Counted from the first letter of the stretch, positions 16,092 to 26,341 are shown. The stretch: DNA of 64,000 nucleotides from Chitinophaga silvatica (GCF_003419895.1 NZ_QPMM01000009.1:124001-188000); one strand, 5' to 3'. Notes: generated by a model not told the origin, from the letters alone. Numbers and translations are program-made.

Positions 16092-19000
16092 ATGGCTATC
16101 AAAAAAGAAAATCGTCCTAAATCAAATTTTAACAGCATTACCATTAGTCTGGCCTCTCCTGATACCATTCTGGAGCGTTCATACGGTGAGGTGCTGAAAC
16201 CTGAAACTATCAACTACCGTACTTACAAACCGGAACGCGATGGTTTGTTCTGCGAAAGAATTTTTGGTCCTGTTAAGGATTACGAATGCTATTGCGGAAA
16301 ATACAAACGTATCCGTTATAAAGGCATTGTGTGCGATCGTTGCGGTGTTGAAGTAACAGAAAAGAAAGTACGTCGTGAAAGAATGGGCCACATTCGTTTA
16401 GTGGTTCCTGTTGTTCACATCTGGTACTTTAAATCACTCCCTAACAAAATTGGTTACTTACTTGGTATGTCTTCCAAGAAATTGGAAACAATCATCTACT
16501 ACGAAAGATATGTAGTGATCCAACCAGGTATGAAACAGGAGAAAGGGTTGAACTACGGTGACCTGCTCACTGAAGAAGAATACCTGGATATCCTGGATAC
16601 TTTACCAAAAGACAATCAACTGTTACCGGATGAAGATCCTAACAAGTTCATTGCCAGAATGGGTGCTGAAGCAGTTGAAATGATGCTGGCTCGTATTGAT
16701 CTTGACAGTCTTTCTTATCAACTGCGTAACCAGGCTGCTACTGAAACTTCCCAACAACGTAAAGCTGAAGCGTTGAAACGTTTGAGCGTTGTGGAAGCTT
16801 TCCGTGAAGCTAATGGCCGCGTAGAAAACCGTCCTGAATGGATGGTTATGCAATATATCCCTGTTGTTCCACCAGAACTGCGTCCGTTGGTTCCTTTGGA
16901 TGGTGGTCGTTTTGCTTCTTCTGATCTGAACGATCTTTACCGCAGGGTGATTATCCGTAACAACCGTCTGAAACGTCTGATCGAAATTAAGGCGCCTGAG
17001 GTGATCCTCCGTAACGAAAAACGTATGTTACAGGAAGCGGTGGATTCATTGTTCGACAACTCCCGTAAATCTAACGCTGTTAAAGCGGAAGGTGGTCGTG
17101 CATTGAAATCGCTCTCAGATGTACTGAAAGGTAAACAAGGACGTTTCCGTCAAAACCTCCTCGGTAAACGTGTTGACTATTCTGGTCGTTCTGTTATCGT
17201 GGTAGGTCCTGAACTGAAATTACACGAATGTGGTTTGCCAAAAGATATGGCTGCAGAGCTGTTCAAACCATTTATCATTCGTAAACTGATAGAAAGAGGT
17301 ATCGTTAAAACTGTAAAATCAGCTAAGAAACTGGTTGATCGTAAAGAAGCAGTTGTTTGGGATATCCTTGAAAACGTATTGAAAGGTCACCCGGTTATGT
17401 TAAACCGTGCTCCGACCCTTCACCGTTTGTCTATCCAGGCTTTCCAACCTAAACTGGTAGAAGGTAAAGCGATTCAGTTGCACCCTCTCGTATGTTCTGC
17501 GTTCAACGCGGATTTCGATGGTGACCAGATGGCGGTACACGTGCCTTTGAGCAACGCTGCAATTCTGGAAGCCCAACTGTTGATGCTGTCTTCTCACAAC
17601 ATTCTTAACCCACAAAATGGTACACCTATTACCCTTCCTTCACAGGACATGGTACTCGGTCTGTATTATATCACCAAGGGTAGAAAAACTCAGGGAGATG
17701 TGGTAGTAAGAGGAGAAGGTAAAGCTTTCTATTCTGCTGAGGAAGTAACAATCGCACTGAATGAAGATCGTATCGATCTGCATGCTCACATCCGTGTTAA
17801 AACCAATGTGCGTAATGCAAACGGTCAGTTAGAATCCAAACTGATTGAAACTACCGTAGGTCGCGTATTGTTCAACCAATTCGTACCAAAAGAAGCCGGT
17901 TATGTAAACGCATTGCTGACTAAAAAGTCACTTCGTGAAATCATCGGTGATATCATTAAATATACTGACATCCCTAAAACTGCGAAGTTCCTGGATGACA
18001 TCAAACAATTAGGTTTCCGCATGGCGTTCCGCGGTGGTCTGTCGTTCAACATCAACGACCTGATCATCCCAGAAGTTAAGCAGGAAATGATTGATGCAGC
18101 AGCTGGTGAAGTTGATGAGGTTTGGGATAACTATAACATGGGTCTGATCACCAACAACGAACGTTATAACCAGATTATCGATATCTGGAGCCGCGTGGAT
18201 ACTAAGGTGACAGAAACATTGATTCGTGAACTGGCAGCCGATAAACAAGGGTTCAACTCTGTATACATGATGTTGGATTCCGGTGCGCGTGGTTCCAAAC
18301 AACAGATCAAACAGCTGGCTGGTATCAGAGGTCTGATGGCTAAGCCTCGTAAGAGTGGATCTACTGGTTCTGAGATCATTGAGAACCCGGTATTGTCTAA
18401 CTTTAAGGATGGTCTGAACGTATTGGAGTACTTCATTTCTACGCACGGTGCCCGTAAAGGTCTTGCGGATACGGCGTTGAAAACTGCGGATGCGGGTTAT
18501 CTGACTCGTAGGCTCGTAGACGTTGCCCAGGACGTTGTTATCAATGAAGAAGATTGTGGTACACTCCGTGGTATTGCAACATCTGCATTGAAAGATAATG
18601 AAGAAGTGATTGAAACACTGTACGACAGAATTCTCGGCCGTACTTCTCTGCACGATGTATTTGATCCTCAAACGGATGAACTGCTCGTGTCTGCTGGTGA
18701 AGAAATCAACGAAGATATTGCTCACAGAATCGAAAACAGCGCTATTGAAACCGTTGAAATCCGTTCTGTATTGACTTGCGAAAGCCGTAGAGGTGTGTGC
18801 GTGAAATGTTATGGTAAAAACCTGGCGAGCGGTTACACTGCTCAAAGAGGTGATGCTGTAGGTATTATCGCTGCACAGTCGATCGGTGAGCCTGGTACAC
18901 AGTTGACATTGCGTACCTTCCACGTGGGTGGTGTTGCCGGTTCTACTTCAGTTGAGTCTGGCCTCGCTGCTAAATTCGATGGTACTGTTCAATTCGATGG

Positions 19001-20387
19001 CTTACGTACAACTACCTACGAAAACAACGAAGGTGAGAAAGTACAGGTGGTTATCGGACGTACCGGTGAATTACGTATCATGGATGTGAAAAATGACCGC
19101 TTACTGGTTACTAACAACATCCCTTACGGTTCTACCTTGCTGGTGAAAGACGGACAAAAGGTTGCGAAAGGCGAAATGCTCTGCACATGGGATCCATTCA
19201 ACGCCGTTATCGTATCTGAAATCCCTGGTTCTATCCGGTTCGATAGCATCATTGAAGGTATCACCTTCCGTGAAGAAGCGGATGAGCAAACCGGTCACCG
19301 CGAGAAAGTGGTTATCGAAACAAAAGATAAAAACAAGATCCCGTCTATTTATGTAGATGGTAATAAAGAGGTTAAATCTTACAACTTACCAGTAGGTTCT
19401 CACATCGTTATCTCTGAAGGTGATAATGTAAGAGCTGGTCAGGTTATCGTTAAGATCCCTCGCGTTATCGGTAAGCTCCGAGATATCACGGGTGGTTTGC
19501 CACGTGTAACTGAGCTCTTTGAAGCACGTAACCCAAGCAACCCTGCTATCGTTTCGGAAATCGACGGTGTGGTAGCATTTGGTAACATCAAACGTGGTAA
19601 CCGCGAAATCATTATCGAAAGCCGCGAAGGTCAGATTAAGAAATACCTGGTGCCGTTGACACGTCACATCCTGGTTCAGGACGGTGACTTCGTGAAAGCT
19701 GGTACTGCCCTTTCCGATGGTTCTACTACTCCTGCAGATATCCTCTCTATTAAAGGACCATTTGCAGTTCAGGAATACCTGGTAAATGAAATTCAGGAAG
19801 TATACCGTTTACAGGGTGTAAAAATCAACGACAAACACATCGAGGTGATTGTTCGTCAGATGATGCGCAAAGTAAACATCGAAGATCCTGGAGATACCCG
19901 CTTCCTGGAAGGAGATACCGAAGACAGGTTCGACTTCTTTGAAGAAAACGATATGATCTTCGATAAGAAGGTTGTAACAGAAGCAGGTGAATCTACTAAC
20001 CTGAAAGCTGGTCAGATCGTGACCCTGCGTCAGGTGCGTGAAGAAAACTCCCTGTTACGTCGTGCCGATAAGAAATTGGTTGAATTCCGCGATGCACAAC
20101 CGGCTACTTCAAGCCCGTTACTGCAAGGTATCACCAAAGCATCTTTGGGTACTCGTAGCTGGATCTCTGCCGCTTCGTTCCAGGAAACCACTAAAGTACT
20201 TTCGCAAGCCGCTATCAACGGTAAAACCGATGATATGATGGGTCTGAAGGAGAATGTGATCACAGGTCATCTGATCCCTGCAGGTACTGGCTTACGTGAG
20301 TTCGAAAACATGATCGTAGGTTCGAAAGAAGAATACGACATCCTGGCTTCTTCTAAAGAAGTATTCCAATTCGACGAGGAAGAATAG
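16092..20387 (+). CDS. rpoC: DNA-directed RNA polymerase subunit beta'
   Basis: The protein has 1431 residues, complete. The N-terminal zinc-binding cysteines are visible ([20 protein letters not shown]). The catalytic loop NADFDGDQ places the magnesium ligands at Asp474, Asp476 and Asp478. The second cysteine cluster is present ([15 protein letters not shown]), as are the bridge-helix and trigger-loop region ([17 protein letters not shown]) and the C-terminal [20 protein letters not shown]. It ends the rplK-rpoC operon. Just after the stop lies a repeat copy (TTGCTCGCAAAG), then a strong terminator. Confidence 0.99.
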   Translation: MAIKKENRPKSNFNSITISLASPDTILERSYGEVLKPETINYRTYKPERDGLFCERIFGPVKDYECYCGKYKRIRYKGIVCDRCGVEVTEKKVRRERMGHIRLVVPVVHIWYFKSLPNKIGYLLGMSSKKLETIIYYERYVVIQPGMKQEKGLNYGDLLTEEEYLDILDTLPKDNQLLPDEDPNKFIARMGAEAVEMMLARIDLDSLSYQLRNQAATETSQQRKAEALKRLSVVEAFREANGRVENRPEWMVMQYIPVVPPELRPLVPLDGGRFASSDLNDLYRRVIIRNNRLKRLIEIKAPEVILRNEKRMLQEAVDSLFDNSRKSNAVKAEGGRALKSLSDVLKGKQGRFRQNLLGKRVDYSGRSVIVVGPELKLHECGLPKDMAAELFKPFIIRKLIERGIVKTVKSAKKLVDRKEAVVWDILENVLKGHPVMLNRAPTLHRLSIQAFQPKLVEGKAIQLHPLVCSAFNADFDGDQMAVHVPLSNAAILEAQLLMLSSHNILNPQNGTPITLPSQDMVLGLYYITKGRKTQGDVVVRGEGKAFYSAEEVTIALNEDRIDLHAHIRVKTNVRNANGQLESKLIETTVGRVLFNQFVPKEAGYVNALLTKKSLREIIGDIIKYTDIPKTAKFLDDIKQLGFRMAFRGGLSFNINDLIIPEVKQEMIDAAAGEVDEVWDNYNMGLITNNERYNQIIDIWSRVDTKVTETLIRELAADKQGFNSVYMMLDSGARGSKQQIKQLAGIRGLMAKPRKSGSTGSEIIENPVLSNFKDGLNVLEYFISTHGARKGLADTALKTADAGYLTRRLVDVAQDVVINEEDCGTLRGIATSALKDNEEVIETLYDRILGRTSLHDVFDPQTDELLVSAGEEINEDIAHRIENSAIETVEIRSVLTCESRRGVCVKCYGKNLASGYTAQRGDAVGIIAAQSIGEPGTQLTLRTFHVGGVAGSTSVESGLAAKFDGTVQFDGLRTTTYENNEGEKVQVVIGRTGELRIMDVKNDRLLVTNNIPYGSTLLVKDGQKVAKGEMLCTWDPFNAVIVSEIPGSIRFDSIIEGITFREEADEQTGHREKVVIETKDKNKIPSIYVDGNKEVKSYNLPVGSHIVISEGDNVRAGQVIVKIPRVIGKLRDITGGLPRVTELFEARNPSNPAIVSEIDGVVAFGNIKRGNREIIIESREGQIKKYLVPLTRHILVQDGDFVKAGTALSDGSTTPADILSIKGPFAVQEYLVNEIQEVYRLQGVKINDKHIEVIVRQMMRKVNIEDPGDTRFLEGDTEDRFDFFEENDMIFDKKVVTEAGESTNLKAGQIVTLRQVREENSLLRRADKKLVEFRDAQPATSSPLLQGITKASLGTRSWISAASFQETTKVLSQAAINGKTDDMMGLKENVITGHLIPAGTGLREFENMIVGSKEEYDILASSKEVFQFDEEE

Positions 20388-20496
20388 TTGCTCGCAAAGA
20401 AGTAAGGTTGAACAAAGAACTTTTGATCGAAGCGGAATTGCTCGCAAAGCGGCATAAGAAGCAAAGGCGCAAAGTTTTTTGATCATAATAAATATT

Positions 20497-20557
20497 AAGA
20501 AGCGAAGATTGTATTAAAGGCTTTGAACTTTAATATAGTCTTCGCTTCTTGTTTTTT
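20497..20557 (+). terminator. Terminator of the rpoC operon
   Basis: AAGAAGCGAAGA (20497-20508) pairs with TCTTCGCTTCTT (20539-20550). An inner TATTAAAG/CTTTAATA extends the stem, and GTTTTTT follows. Strong intrinsic terminator. Confidence 0.92.
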
Positions 20558-20618
20558 GGGCTTTCAATTATGTAACTTTTTACACATAGTCCTATTAAAC
20601 AACCTTTGCATTTTATAT

Positions 20619-20896
20619 CAACTTCGCTTTAATCAACGTTTGTTTGTTTTTTACAATATACATTAGTTATACCCCCTTTGCTTCTCCTGCCTCTTATTTC
20701 CAACTTCGCTTTAATCAACGTACTACATCAGTTATACCCCCTTTGTTTCTCCTGCCTCTTATTACCAACTTCGCTTTAATCAACGTACTACATCAGTTAA
20801 ACCCCCTTTGCTTCTCCTGCCACTTATTTCCAACTTCGCTTTAATCAATGTACCACATCAGTCGCTTTAATCAACATACCACATCAGTTATCCCCC
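20619..20896. repeat. Tandem repeats, 65-bp unit, about four copies
   Basis: Units begin with CAACTTCGCTTTAATCAA at 20619, 20701, 20766 and 20831. The second and third are exactly 65 bp apart and nearly identical. The first carries a 17-bp expansion, and the last contains an internal partial duplication (CGCTTTAATCAACATACC). Each unit carries ACATCAGTTATACCCCCTTTG, which resembles a degenerate -7 promoter element. The only long frame across them (20644-20844) is an artefact of the periodicity. Confidence 0.85.
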
Positions 20897-20964
20897 CTTT
20901 GCGCCTTTGCTTCTTATGCCTCTTTGCGAGCAACTCATAAAAAACTTATCTCCTTTGCACAACT

Positions 20965-20994
20965 TTGCATCTTTGCGAGAAACCAGTACATTTG
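20965..20994 (+). promoter_or_regulatory. Promoter of the DUF4397 lipoprotein gene
   Basis: TTG (20965-20967), a 19-bp spacer and TACATTTG (20987-20994) match the consensus. The TTG lies inside the last CTTTGC-type repeat copy, so the repeat supplies part of the promoter. The start codon is at 21017. Confidence 0.65.
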
Positions 20995-21016
20995 ATCCCG
21001 TAAAACGTTTGGATTC

Positions 21017-21703
21017 ATGAAGTATCTGCTAATTCCTGTAGTAATAATATTTGTTTTCCTGGGCGCTTGTAAGAAAGACAGTGATGGTGCAGTACCAGAT
21101 ACGCATGGCCATTTCATGTTTGTCAATGCAGTACCGGGTTCAGAGATATTTTCGGTAAGGTTGGATAGTTTGCCTATCGGATCATTAGCTTACGGAGAAA
21201 ATAGTGGCTACAAGACTTACCGTGCACAGAAATATAATGTAATCATTACAGCCAATTCCAATCCTAACGTCATTCTTTATAATCAGGAACTTTTCCTCAG
21301 AAATAACAGGTTCTATTCTGCCTACCTTGGCGCCGACAGTACGAATAGGGGTTTATGGATGTTTTTAATGGAAGATGATCTGACACCTGCACCCGACGGA
21401 CAAGCTAAGTTTAGAGTAATGGATTTCAGTCAGGCTTTTAACGCAAACAGAACATCTTTAGGTATTGATGTTTACTCAGATACCTCACGTTTCTTCAGAG
21501 GGCTCACAGCTCCTTCATTTTCAGGTTTTGCACCTTTATTCCAGGACAGCATCTACCAGCTCAATTTCAGGCCAATGGATTCTTCCAGAATATTAAAGAC
21601 AATCAGTTTCCCAACCCAGACTGGTAAAATTTATACCTTGATAACTACAGGATATCCGTTGGATCCGGCGAGATTTAATACTATTACAGTCCAACATAAT
21701 TAA
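21017..21703 (+). CDS. DUF4397-like lipoprotein
   Basis: The protein has 228 residues. A lipoprotein signal peptide ends with a lipobox at Cys18 (VFLGACKKD), so it is likely anchored in a membrane, probably exposed on the surface. FMFVNAVPGSEIFSVRLD and the repeated sheet-like pattern resemble DUF4397, a beta-sandwich domain common in Bacteroidota lipoproteins. No catalytic motif is visible and the function is unknown. It is the first gene after the repeat island and has its own promoter. Confidence 0.7.
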   Translation: MKYLLIPVVIIFVFLGACKKDSDGAVPDTHGHFMFVNAVPGSEIFSVRLDSLPIGSLAYGENSGYKTYRAQKYNVIITANSNPNVILYNQELFLRNNRFYSAYLGADSTNRGLWMFLMEDDLTPAPDGQAKFRVMDFSQAFNANRTSLGIDVYSDTSRFFRGLTAPSFSGFAPLFQDSIYQLNFRPMDSSRILKTISFPTQTGKIYTLITTGYPLDPARFNTITVQHN

Positions 21704-21794
21704 TATCTTCACAGCCCACTTTGATAGTAAACCATAATACTGTTTTCTGAATCTTTTCAAGAATTCAGCCCTATTTACCATTAAACGTAGCTAA

Positions 21795-22826
21795 ATGAAC
21801 AATTGTAAAAAAATGTTCCTGGCATCCGGATTCACGTTGCTGGGAGCCACTTCTCTGCATGCGCAACAAGCAGCAGCACCTTATCTTGATGCCTACACTG
21901 TGCCATTAAATCAGAAAAATGCATTGATCAGTAAAGTATATGATAAAAACGGAAATGCCGCGAAAACCGTTATACTTGAAGATGCGTCAGGGTTGTTTAC
22001 TATCTCAAAGAATGCCTTAAAACTTAAGAAGAAAGCCAGTTTATCGGCAGAAGATCGTTTTGCTTATCCGATTCGTGTACAGGTAGGTAACGAAACTGTT
22101 TCCTGGACATTAGTTGCAGATCACTTTATTAAAAATAAAGTAGTTGCACATCGTGGAGCCTGGAAAAACAATGCCGGCAGCCAGAATAGCATTACATCGC
22201 TGAAAGATGCCATCAGAATAGGATGCGAAGGATCTGAATTTGATGTATGGCTTTCAGCTGATGGATATCCGGTTATCTCACATGATCCTACTATTGGAGG
22301 TAAAAAAGTAGAAACCACTACACTGGCTGAATTACAAACTGTTCAGCTGAAAAATAATGATAGGGTTCCAACGCTGGAAGAATATATCAACACAATAACC
22401 GAACAGCCGAAAACCAGATTGGTATTGGAATTAAAACCATCGGCAACAGGAAGGGCAGAGGAGCTGGCAAGAAAATGTGTAGAAATGGTACATGCTAAAA
22501 AAGCACAGGCCTGGATGTATTATATCAGTTTCGACTACAACATTTGCAAGAAAGTAAAGGAACTGGATCCAACAGCTAAAATTGCATATCTGACAGGCGA
22601 TAAAACTCCGGAACAACTGCAAGCAGATGGAATCTGGGGATTGGATTATCACTTTGGTGAGTTCTCTAAAAAACCAACATTAACCAGGGATGCAAAGCAA
22701 CAAGGGATTACAGTGAATGTATGGACAGTGAATAATGCACCGGCGATGGACGACTTTTTAAAACAGGATGTAGATTATATCACAACCGATGAACCAGAGC
22801 TACTTTTAGAGAAAGTAAAGCGCTAG
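21795..22826 (+). CDS. Secreted glycerophosphodiester phosphodiesterase
   Basis: The protein has 343 residues, with a signal peptide (about 1-24, ending LHAQQ). An N-terminal sandwich-like extension of about 90 residues precedes a GDPD TIM barrel. Catalytic and metal residues are visible: His119-Arg120 (VAHRGAW), Glu148 and Asp150 (GSEFDVW) and His163-Asp164 (ISHDPTIGG). The barrel ends with ITVNVWTVNN and DYITTDEPELLLE. GDPD enzymes hydrolyse glycerophosphodiesters to glycerol 3-phosphate and an alcohol. The secreted location suggests phospholipid or teichoic-type debris as the substrate (inference). The extra N-terminal domain may mediate substrate or surface binding. Confidence 0.88.
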   Translation: MNNCKKMFLASGFTLLGATSLHAQQAAAPYLDAYTVPLNQKNALISKVYDKNGNAAKTVILEDASGLFTISKNALKLKKKASLSAEDRFAYPIRVQVGNETVSWTLVADHFIKNKVVAHRGAWKNNAGSQNSITSLKDAIRIGCEGSEFDVWLSADGYPVISHDPTIGGKKVETTTLAELQTVQLKNNDRVPTLEEYINTITEQPKTRLVLELKPSATGRAEELARKCVEMVHAKKAQAWMYYISFDYNICKKVKELDPTAKIAYLTGDKTPEQLQADGIWGLDYHFGEFSKKPTLTRDAKQQGITVNVWTVNNAPAMDDFLKQDVDYITTDEPELLLEKVKR

Positions 22827-22940
22827 ATTAGTTAAATCCTAGCTAAAAAAAACTGCTACTATTTGGAAATCCGCTAAAAACCTTATTTTAGCCGTTCCAT
22901 TTAATTAAATGTACTAAAAGAAGCTAATCCATCTATTAAC

Positions 22941-23558
22941 ATGCGCACTCGTAAACAAATAGTGACAACAGGATTTTTAGCGGTAACCGCTGCCGGATTA
23001 TTGATGTCTTGCCAAGGGAATAAAACCGGAGGTAGTACAACAGCTCCTACTTCTAATGCAACCAACAATGCGTCTGCCCAAGGCGGTTTTAAAATTGCGT
23101 ACGTTGATCTGGATTCACTGGAAGCACATTTTGAGTATTTCAAAGAAAAAAGAGCTATTCTTGAGCAGAAGCAACAGCAGATGGACAACCAACTGAAAAG
23201 TAAAGGTCGTGCATTGCAAAATGAATATGAAGATTTACAGCGTAAAGCGCAAGCAAATATGCTGACCCAGGAACAAGGGGAAGCAGCTCAGCGCAGCCTG
23301 ATGACCAAACAACAACAGTTGGAACAGGAAGCTCAAAATCTTCGTGCTGTTTATACTGAACAGGAAACCAAGTTTAATGAGGAGTTACAGAAAAAGCTTG
23401 ACGATTTTCTGAAATCATTTAATTCGGACAAACGTTTTGCATACATTTTCTCTTATCGTACAGCTGCCAGCAACATCTTGTATAAAGATGAATCTTATGA
23501 TATAACAGCTGATGTTATTAAGGGAATGAACAACAGTGGTACAAGTACTGCTAAATAA
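22941..23558 (+). CDS. OmpH/Skp-family periplasmic chaperone-like lipoprotein
   Basis: The protein has 205 residues. The N-terminal signal ends in a lipobox at Cys24 (LLMSCQGNK), which most Skp proteins lack, and a low-complexity Thr/Asn/Ser linker follows. The OmpH domain starts at FKIAYVDLDSLEAHFEYF and continues as a long coiled coil (about 75-160). This is the tentacle architecture of Skp, which holds unfolded outer-membrane proteins in the periplasm. The lipobox suggests a membrane-anchored variant. A terminator follows. Confidence 0.85.
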   Translation: MRTRKQIVTTGFLAVTAAGLLMSCQGNKTGGSTTAPTSNATNNASAQGGFKIAYVDLDSLEAHFEYFKEKRAILEQKQQQMDNQLKSKGRALQNEYEDLQRKAQANMLTQEQGEAAQRSLMTKQQQLEQEAQNLRAVYTEQETKFNEELQKKLDDFLKSFNSDKRFAYIFSYRTAASNILYKDESYDITADVIKGMNNSGTSTAK

Positions 23559-23594
23559 CCAGTAAAAGCATCAAAAAAATTCTCTATCTTATAG

Positions 23595-23621
23595 TCCCGG
23601 TTCCTTGAACCGGGATTTTTT
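23595..23621 (+). terminator. Terminator after the OmpH-family gene
   Basis: TCCCGGTTC and GAACCGGGA enclose CTT, followed by a T-run. Confidence 0.9.
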
Positions 23622-23634
23622 GTAAAACCACTAT

Positions 23635-25119
23635 ATGGATATCAACCAAACTAATTCGATTAAACCAGCTTCGGGCAGGTTGGAAGATCAGGGTCCGGCC
23701 ACCAATTCATTTAAACCGTCACTGGGTTTATTAGATGCGACTATGATCGTATCGGGCTCAATGATTGGTTCAGGTATTTTTATTGTGACAGCCGAAATTG
23801 CGCGTAGTGTAGGCGGAGCTGGTTGGATAACACTTATGTGGGTATTAGCCGGCGCAGTAACACTCATCGCTGCACTTAGCTATGGAGAACTCTCAGGAAT
23901 GTATCCTAAAGCAGGCGGACAATATGTATACCTGCGGGAAGCTTATAATCCATTTATTGCATTTTTGTTTGGATGGACACAATTCGGAGTTATACAAACG
24001 GGTACTATAGCAGCAGTGGCTGTAGCTTTCGCGAAGTTTACCGCCTATCTGATTCCTGGTTTTAGTGAGAAGAATATTTTGTTTGAGATTGGAAGTTCAT
24101 TTAGTATATCAGCTGCCCAGATTGTTGCAATAATTTCGATTATTCTGTTAACAATGATCAATACCCGGGGAGTACATAGAGGTAAGATTATTCAGACCGT
24201 TTTTACATTAGCAAAATTACTATCCTTGTTTGGTCTCATCATCTTTGGATTTTTACTGGGAGCAAAGCAGGAAATCTGGTCGGCCAACTGGCAAAATGCC
24301 TGGGTAGCTAATTCTATAAGTTTAAATAATGGTGAAGTCATCACCGCTGCATTAAGCGGAATGGCTTTGTTGGGAGCAATAGCTGTATCGATGAAAGGAT
24401 CATTGTTTAGCAGTGATGCCTGGAATAATGTAACCTTTATTGCAGGAGAGATTAAAAATCCGGCAAAGAATATAGGCAGGTCATTGTTTTTGGGAACATT
24501 GATAGTAACAATAATATATGTAAGCTGTAATCTGATGTATCTGGCAGTATTACCAATACATGATATTGCTTTTGCAGCAAATGACAGGGTTGGAGTGGCA
24601 GCAGCAGCCAATATTTTTGGACCTGCAGGTGCCATTATTATTGCGGTAATGATTATGATCTCCACCTTTGGGTGTAATAATGGATTGATATTATCCGGAG
24701 CGCGTATTTACTATACAATGGCTCAGGATGGACTGTTTTTCAAGGGAGCCGGTCAGTTGAATAAGCATCATGTACCGGAAAAGGGATTGTGGATTCAATG
24801 CGCCTGGGCATCTTTATTATGTCTGACAGGCCGGTATAACGATTTACTGGCACTTGTAATATTTGGGGTGTTGATATTCTATGTATTAACTATTGCAGGG
24901 ATTTTTATTTTAAGGAAAAAGAGACCGGATATTGAACGTCCATATAAGGCATTCGGATACCCGTTGATGCCAATACTGTATATCGTAGTGGCATTGGGGT
25001 TAGCCTTATTGTTACTGATATTTGAGCGCGATTATACAGTACCGGGATTGGGGATTATATTACTTGGAGTTCCGCTGTATTATTTGGCTATGTCGAGCGC
25101 TCGTAAGGCTAAAAAATAG
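23635..25119 (+). CDS. APC-family amino acid permease
   Basis: The protein has 494 residues with about 12 to 13 predicted membrane segments. The first segment contains the APC substrate-binding signature GSMIGSGIFIVTAEI, and ALSYGELSGMYPKAGGQYVYLREAY follows, typical of LAT/YfnA-type permeases. KNPAKNIGRSL in the centre and RKKRPDIERPYKAFGYPLMP near the end are also family features. It imports or exchanges amino acids across the inner membrane; the substrate cannot be told from sequence. It starts 14 bp after the OmpH terminator T-run and has its own terminator downstream. Confidence 0.93.
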   Translation: MDINQTNSIKPASGRLEDQGPATNSFKPSLGLLDATMIVSGSMIGSGIFIVTAEIARSVGGAGWITLMWVLAGAVTLIAALSYGELSGMYPKAGGQYVYLREAYNPFIAFLFGWTQFGVIQTGTIAAVAVAFAKFTAYLIPGFSEKNILFEIGSSFSISAAQIVAIISIILLTMINTRGVHRGKIIQTVFTLAKLLSLFGLIIFGFLLGAKQEIWSANWQNAWVANSISLNNGEVITAALSGMALLGAIAVSMKGSLFSSDAWNNVTFIAGEIKNPAKNIGRSLFLGTLIVTIIYVSCNLMYLAVLPIHDIAFAANDRVGVAAAANIFGPAGAIIIAVMIMISTFGCNNGLILSGARIYYTMAQDGLFFKGAGQLNKHHVPEKGLWIQCAWASLLCLTGRYNDLLALVIFGVLIFYVLTIAGIFILRKKRPDIERPYKAFGYPLMPILYIVVALGLALLLLIFERDYTVPGLGIILLGVPLYYLAMSSARKAKK

Positions 25120-25166
25120 CCCACTGGACAAGAAGGAAGTAATTTTACCACAAACGTTGTATAAAA

Positions 25167-25206
25167 AAATATGCCCACTGCTAACTATATTGCAGTGGGC
25201 ATATTT
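25167..25206 (+). terminator. Terminator after the permease gene
   Basis: AAATATGCCCACTGC and GCAGTGGGCATATTT form a perfect 15-bp stem around a ten-base loop. The sequence is A-rich before and T-rich after, so it may work in both directions. Confidence 0.9.
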
Positions 25207-25680
25207 AATTTGCATCAAGACGCCGTTAGAAAGAAAACGTCTGAAACATTTTAAACCCTGATTTTAGAAAACCCGGTATTGATTTATTAAAAAGGTATTG
25301 TCAACGTTAGCTAAGGAGTCCCATTACACTGCAGAAGTGGCGAGAGGCCACGTAATGCAAGAATAATAAACGTCTGTGATTTGGCCCTGTAATTAATTGT
25401 GACCTTGGAATTGTTAACGATTACAGTTTATTACAAACCCTCAATTACGTTAGCCATTAGAGTAAATGAAGATATACTGCATAAAGGTTATAGGACATTC
25501 AAACTAAAATTATCATAATCAACATAAAGATATTTATTGCCAACAATTGGTGTGTATGCATCATTTTAGGGTAAAAAGGACTTAGGTGGTATTACCTTGA
25601 TGGAATTTCAAGCCCAAGATAACCATTAAAAGCCTTCACGATTTGCATTCTCGAACATTCACATGACAATCTTTTACAAT
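25207..25680. other. Gene-free stretch between two terminators, with a candidate structured RNA
   Basis: No open frame of note is found on either strand over about 470 bp. A compact structure lies at 25322-25357: CATTAC pairs with GTAATG, and GTGGC-GAGAG-GCCAC forms an inner hairpin, with ACTGCAGAA as an asymmetric bulge. AGACG/CGTCT near 25219-25242 is a smaller stem. A strong terminator at 25681-25710 closes the region with no gene before it on the plus strand. This suits a non-coding transcript, but no clear promoter is visible and it matches no RNA family that I can name. Confidence 0.35.
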
Positions 25681-25710
25681 AAGCGTATGGTTTCTACCAT
25701 ACGCTTTTTT
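25681..25710 (+). terminator. Terminator upstream of the DUF4254 gene
   Basis: AAGCGTATGGT and ACCATACGCTT enclose TTCT, then TTTT. It ends only 14 bp before the next start codon. Confidence 0.88.
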
Positions 25711-25713
25711 ATT

Positions 25714-25721
25714 ACTTTTGC
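25714..25721 (+). promoter_or_regulatory. -7 element immediately before the DUF4254 start
   Basis: TACTTTTG followed by CGGG lies three bases before the ATG at 25725. Transcription would begin at or within the start codon, suggesting a leaderless mRNA. No TTG is seen at the -33 position, which falls in the terminator stem. Confidence 0.5.
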
Positions 25722-25724
25722 GGG

Positions 25725-26330
25725 ATGTTTACACAATTGTGCAATAAAATATTCAGCGAAAGTATAGCAGATTATCATCAGTATGATGATGTGAACCGGG
25801 CTATTACTAATCCTTATGAAAAGAGCAGTATTGAGCATCTGCTTTACCTGAAAAACTGGATTGATACCGTGCAGTGGCACCTAGAAGATATAATCCGTAA
25901 TCCACAGATCGATCCGGTAGAAGCACTGGGCATTAAGCGTTGGATTGATAAATCTAACCAGGAGCGTACGGATGTTGTAGAATACATCGATAGTTATTTT
26001 CTGGATAAATATAAAGAGGTGGTTGCATTACCTGAAGCTTCGATTAATACAGAAAGTCCGGCATGGGCGATTGATCGTTTATCGATTCTGGCATTGAAAA
26101 TTTATCATATGCAGGAAGAGGCTAACAGGAAAGAGGCCAGCGAAGAACACAGACAGACCTGCGGCCGTAAACTGAATGTATTGTTGGAACAACAGCGAGA
26201 TCTTAGTACCGCAATTGAAGAATTACTGGCAGATATTGCAGCAGGTAAAAAATTTATGAAGGTTTATAAACAAATGAAAATGTATAATGATCCTTCATTG
26301 AATCCTGTTTTATATAAAAACGAGCAATAA
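25725..26330 (+). CDS. DUF4254 domain protein
   Basis: The protein has 201 residues and is mostly helical. YHQYDDVNRAITNPYEKSSIEHLLYLKNWIDTVQWHLEDIIR is the recognisable DUF4254 region, with many conserved His, Asp and Trp residues. No signal peptide is present, so it is cytoplasmic. It is followed after 11 bp by a GT9 gene. That pairing is common in Bacteroidota and suggests a role in lipopolysaccharide or other envelope glycan synthesis (inference from context). The molecular function is unknown. An upstream start would run into the terminator, so the ATG at 25725 is accepted. Confidence 0.8.
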   Translation: MFTQLCNKIFSESIADYHQYDDVNRAITNPYEKSSIEHLLYLKNWIDTVQWHLEDIIRNPQIDPVEALGIKRWIDKSNQERTDVVEYIDSYFLDKYKEVVALPEASINTESPAWAIDRLSILALKIYHMQEEANRKEASEEHRQTCGRKLNVLLEQQRDLSTAIEELLADIAAGKKFMKVYKQMKMYNDPSLNPVLYKNEQ

Positions 26331-26341
26331 AACTCTATTCC

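Larger units (their letters stand above)
20438..20933. repeat. 37-bp inverted repeat pair flanking a 422-bp interval
   Basis: The left copy (20438-20474) begins TTGCTCGCAAAG and ends GGCGCAAAG. The right copy (20897-20933) is its reverse complement with one mismatch. Related partial copies lie at 20388-20399 (TTGCTCGCAAAG) and 20954-20979 (CTTTGCACAACTTTGCATCT). The pieces read as alternations of CTTTGC and GCG, a composition I associate with dispersed intergenic repeats in this phylum. The enclosed interval contains the rpoC terminator and the 65-bp tandem repeats. Confidence 0.8.

Noticed and set aside
18009-18923. Open frame of 304 codons on the minus strand inside rpoC
   Set aside because: It lies fully antisense to rpoC, and its composition mirrors rpoC codon bias. 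It shows no known motif.
20644-20844. 66-residue open frame over the tandem repeats
   Set aside because: The product is itself periodic because the DNA repeats; no start signal or family resemblance.
20619-20930. Possible CRISPR array
   Set aside because: Units are contiguous 65-bp repeats without unique spacers, and no cas genes are present.
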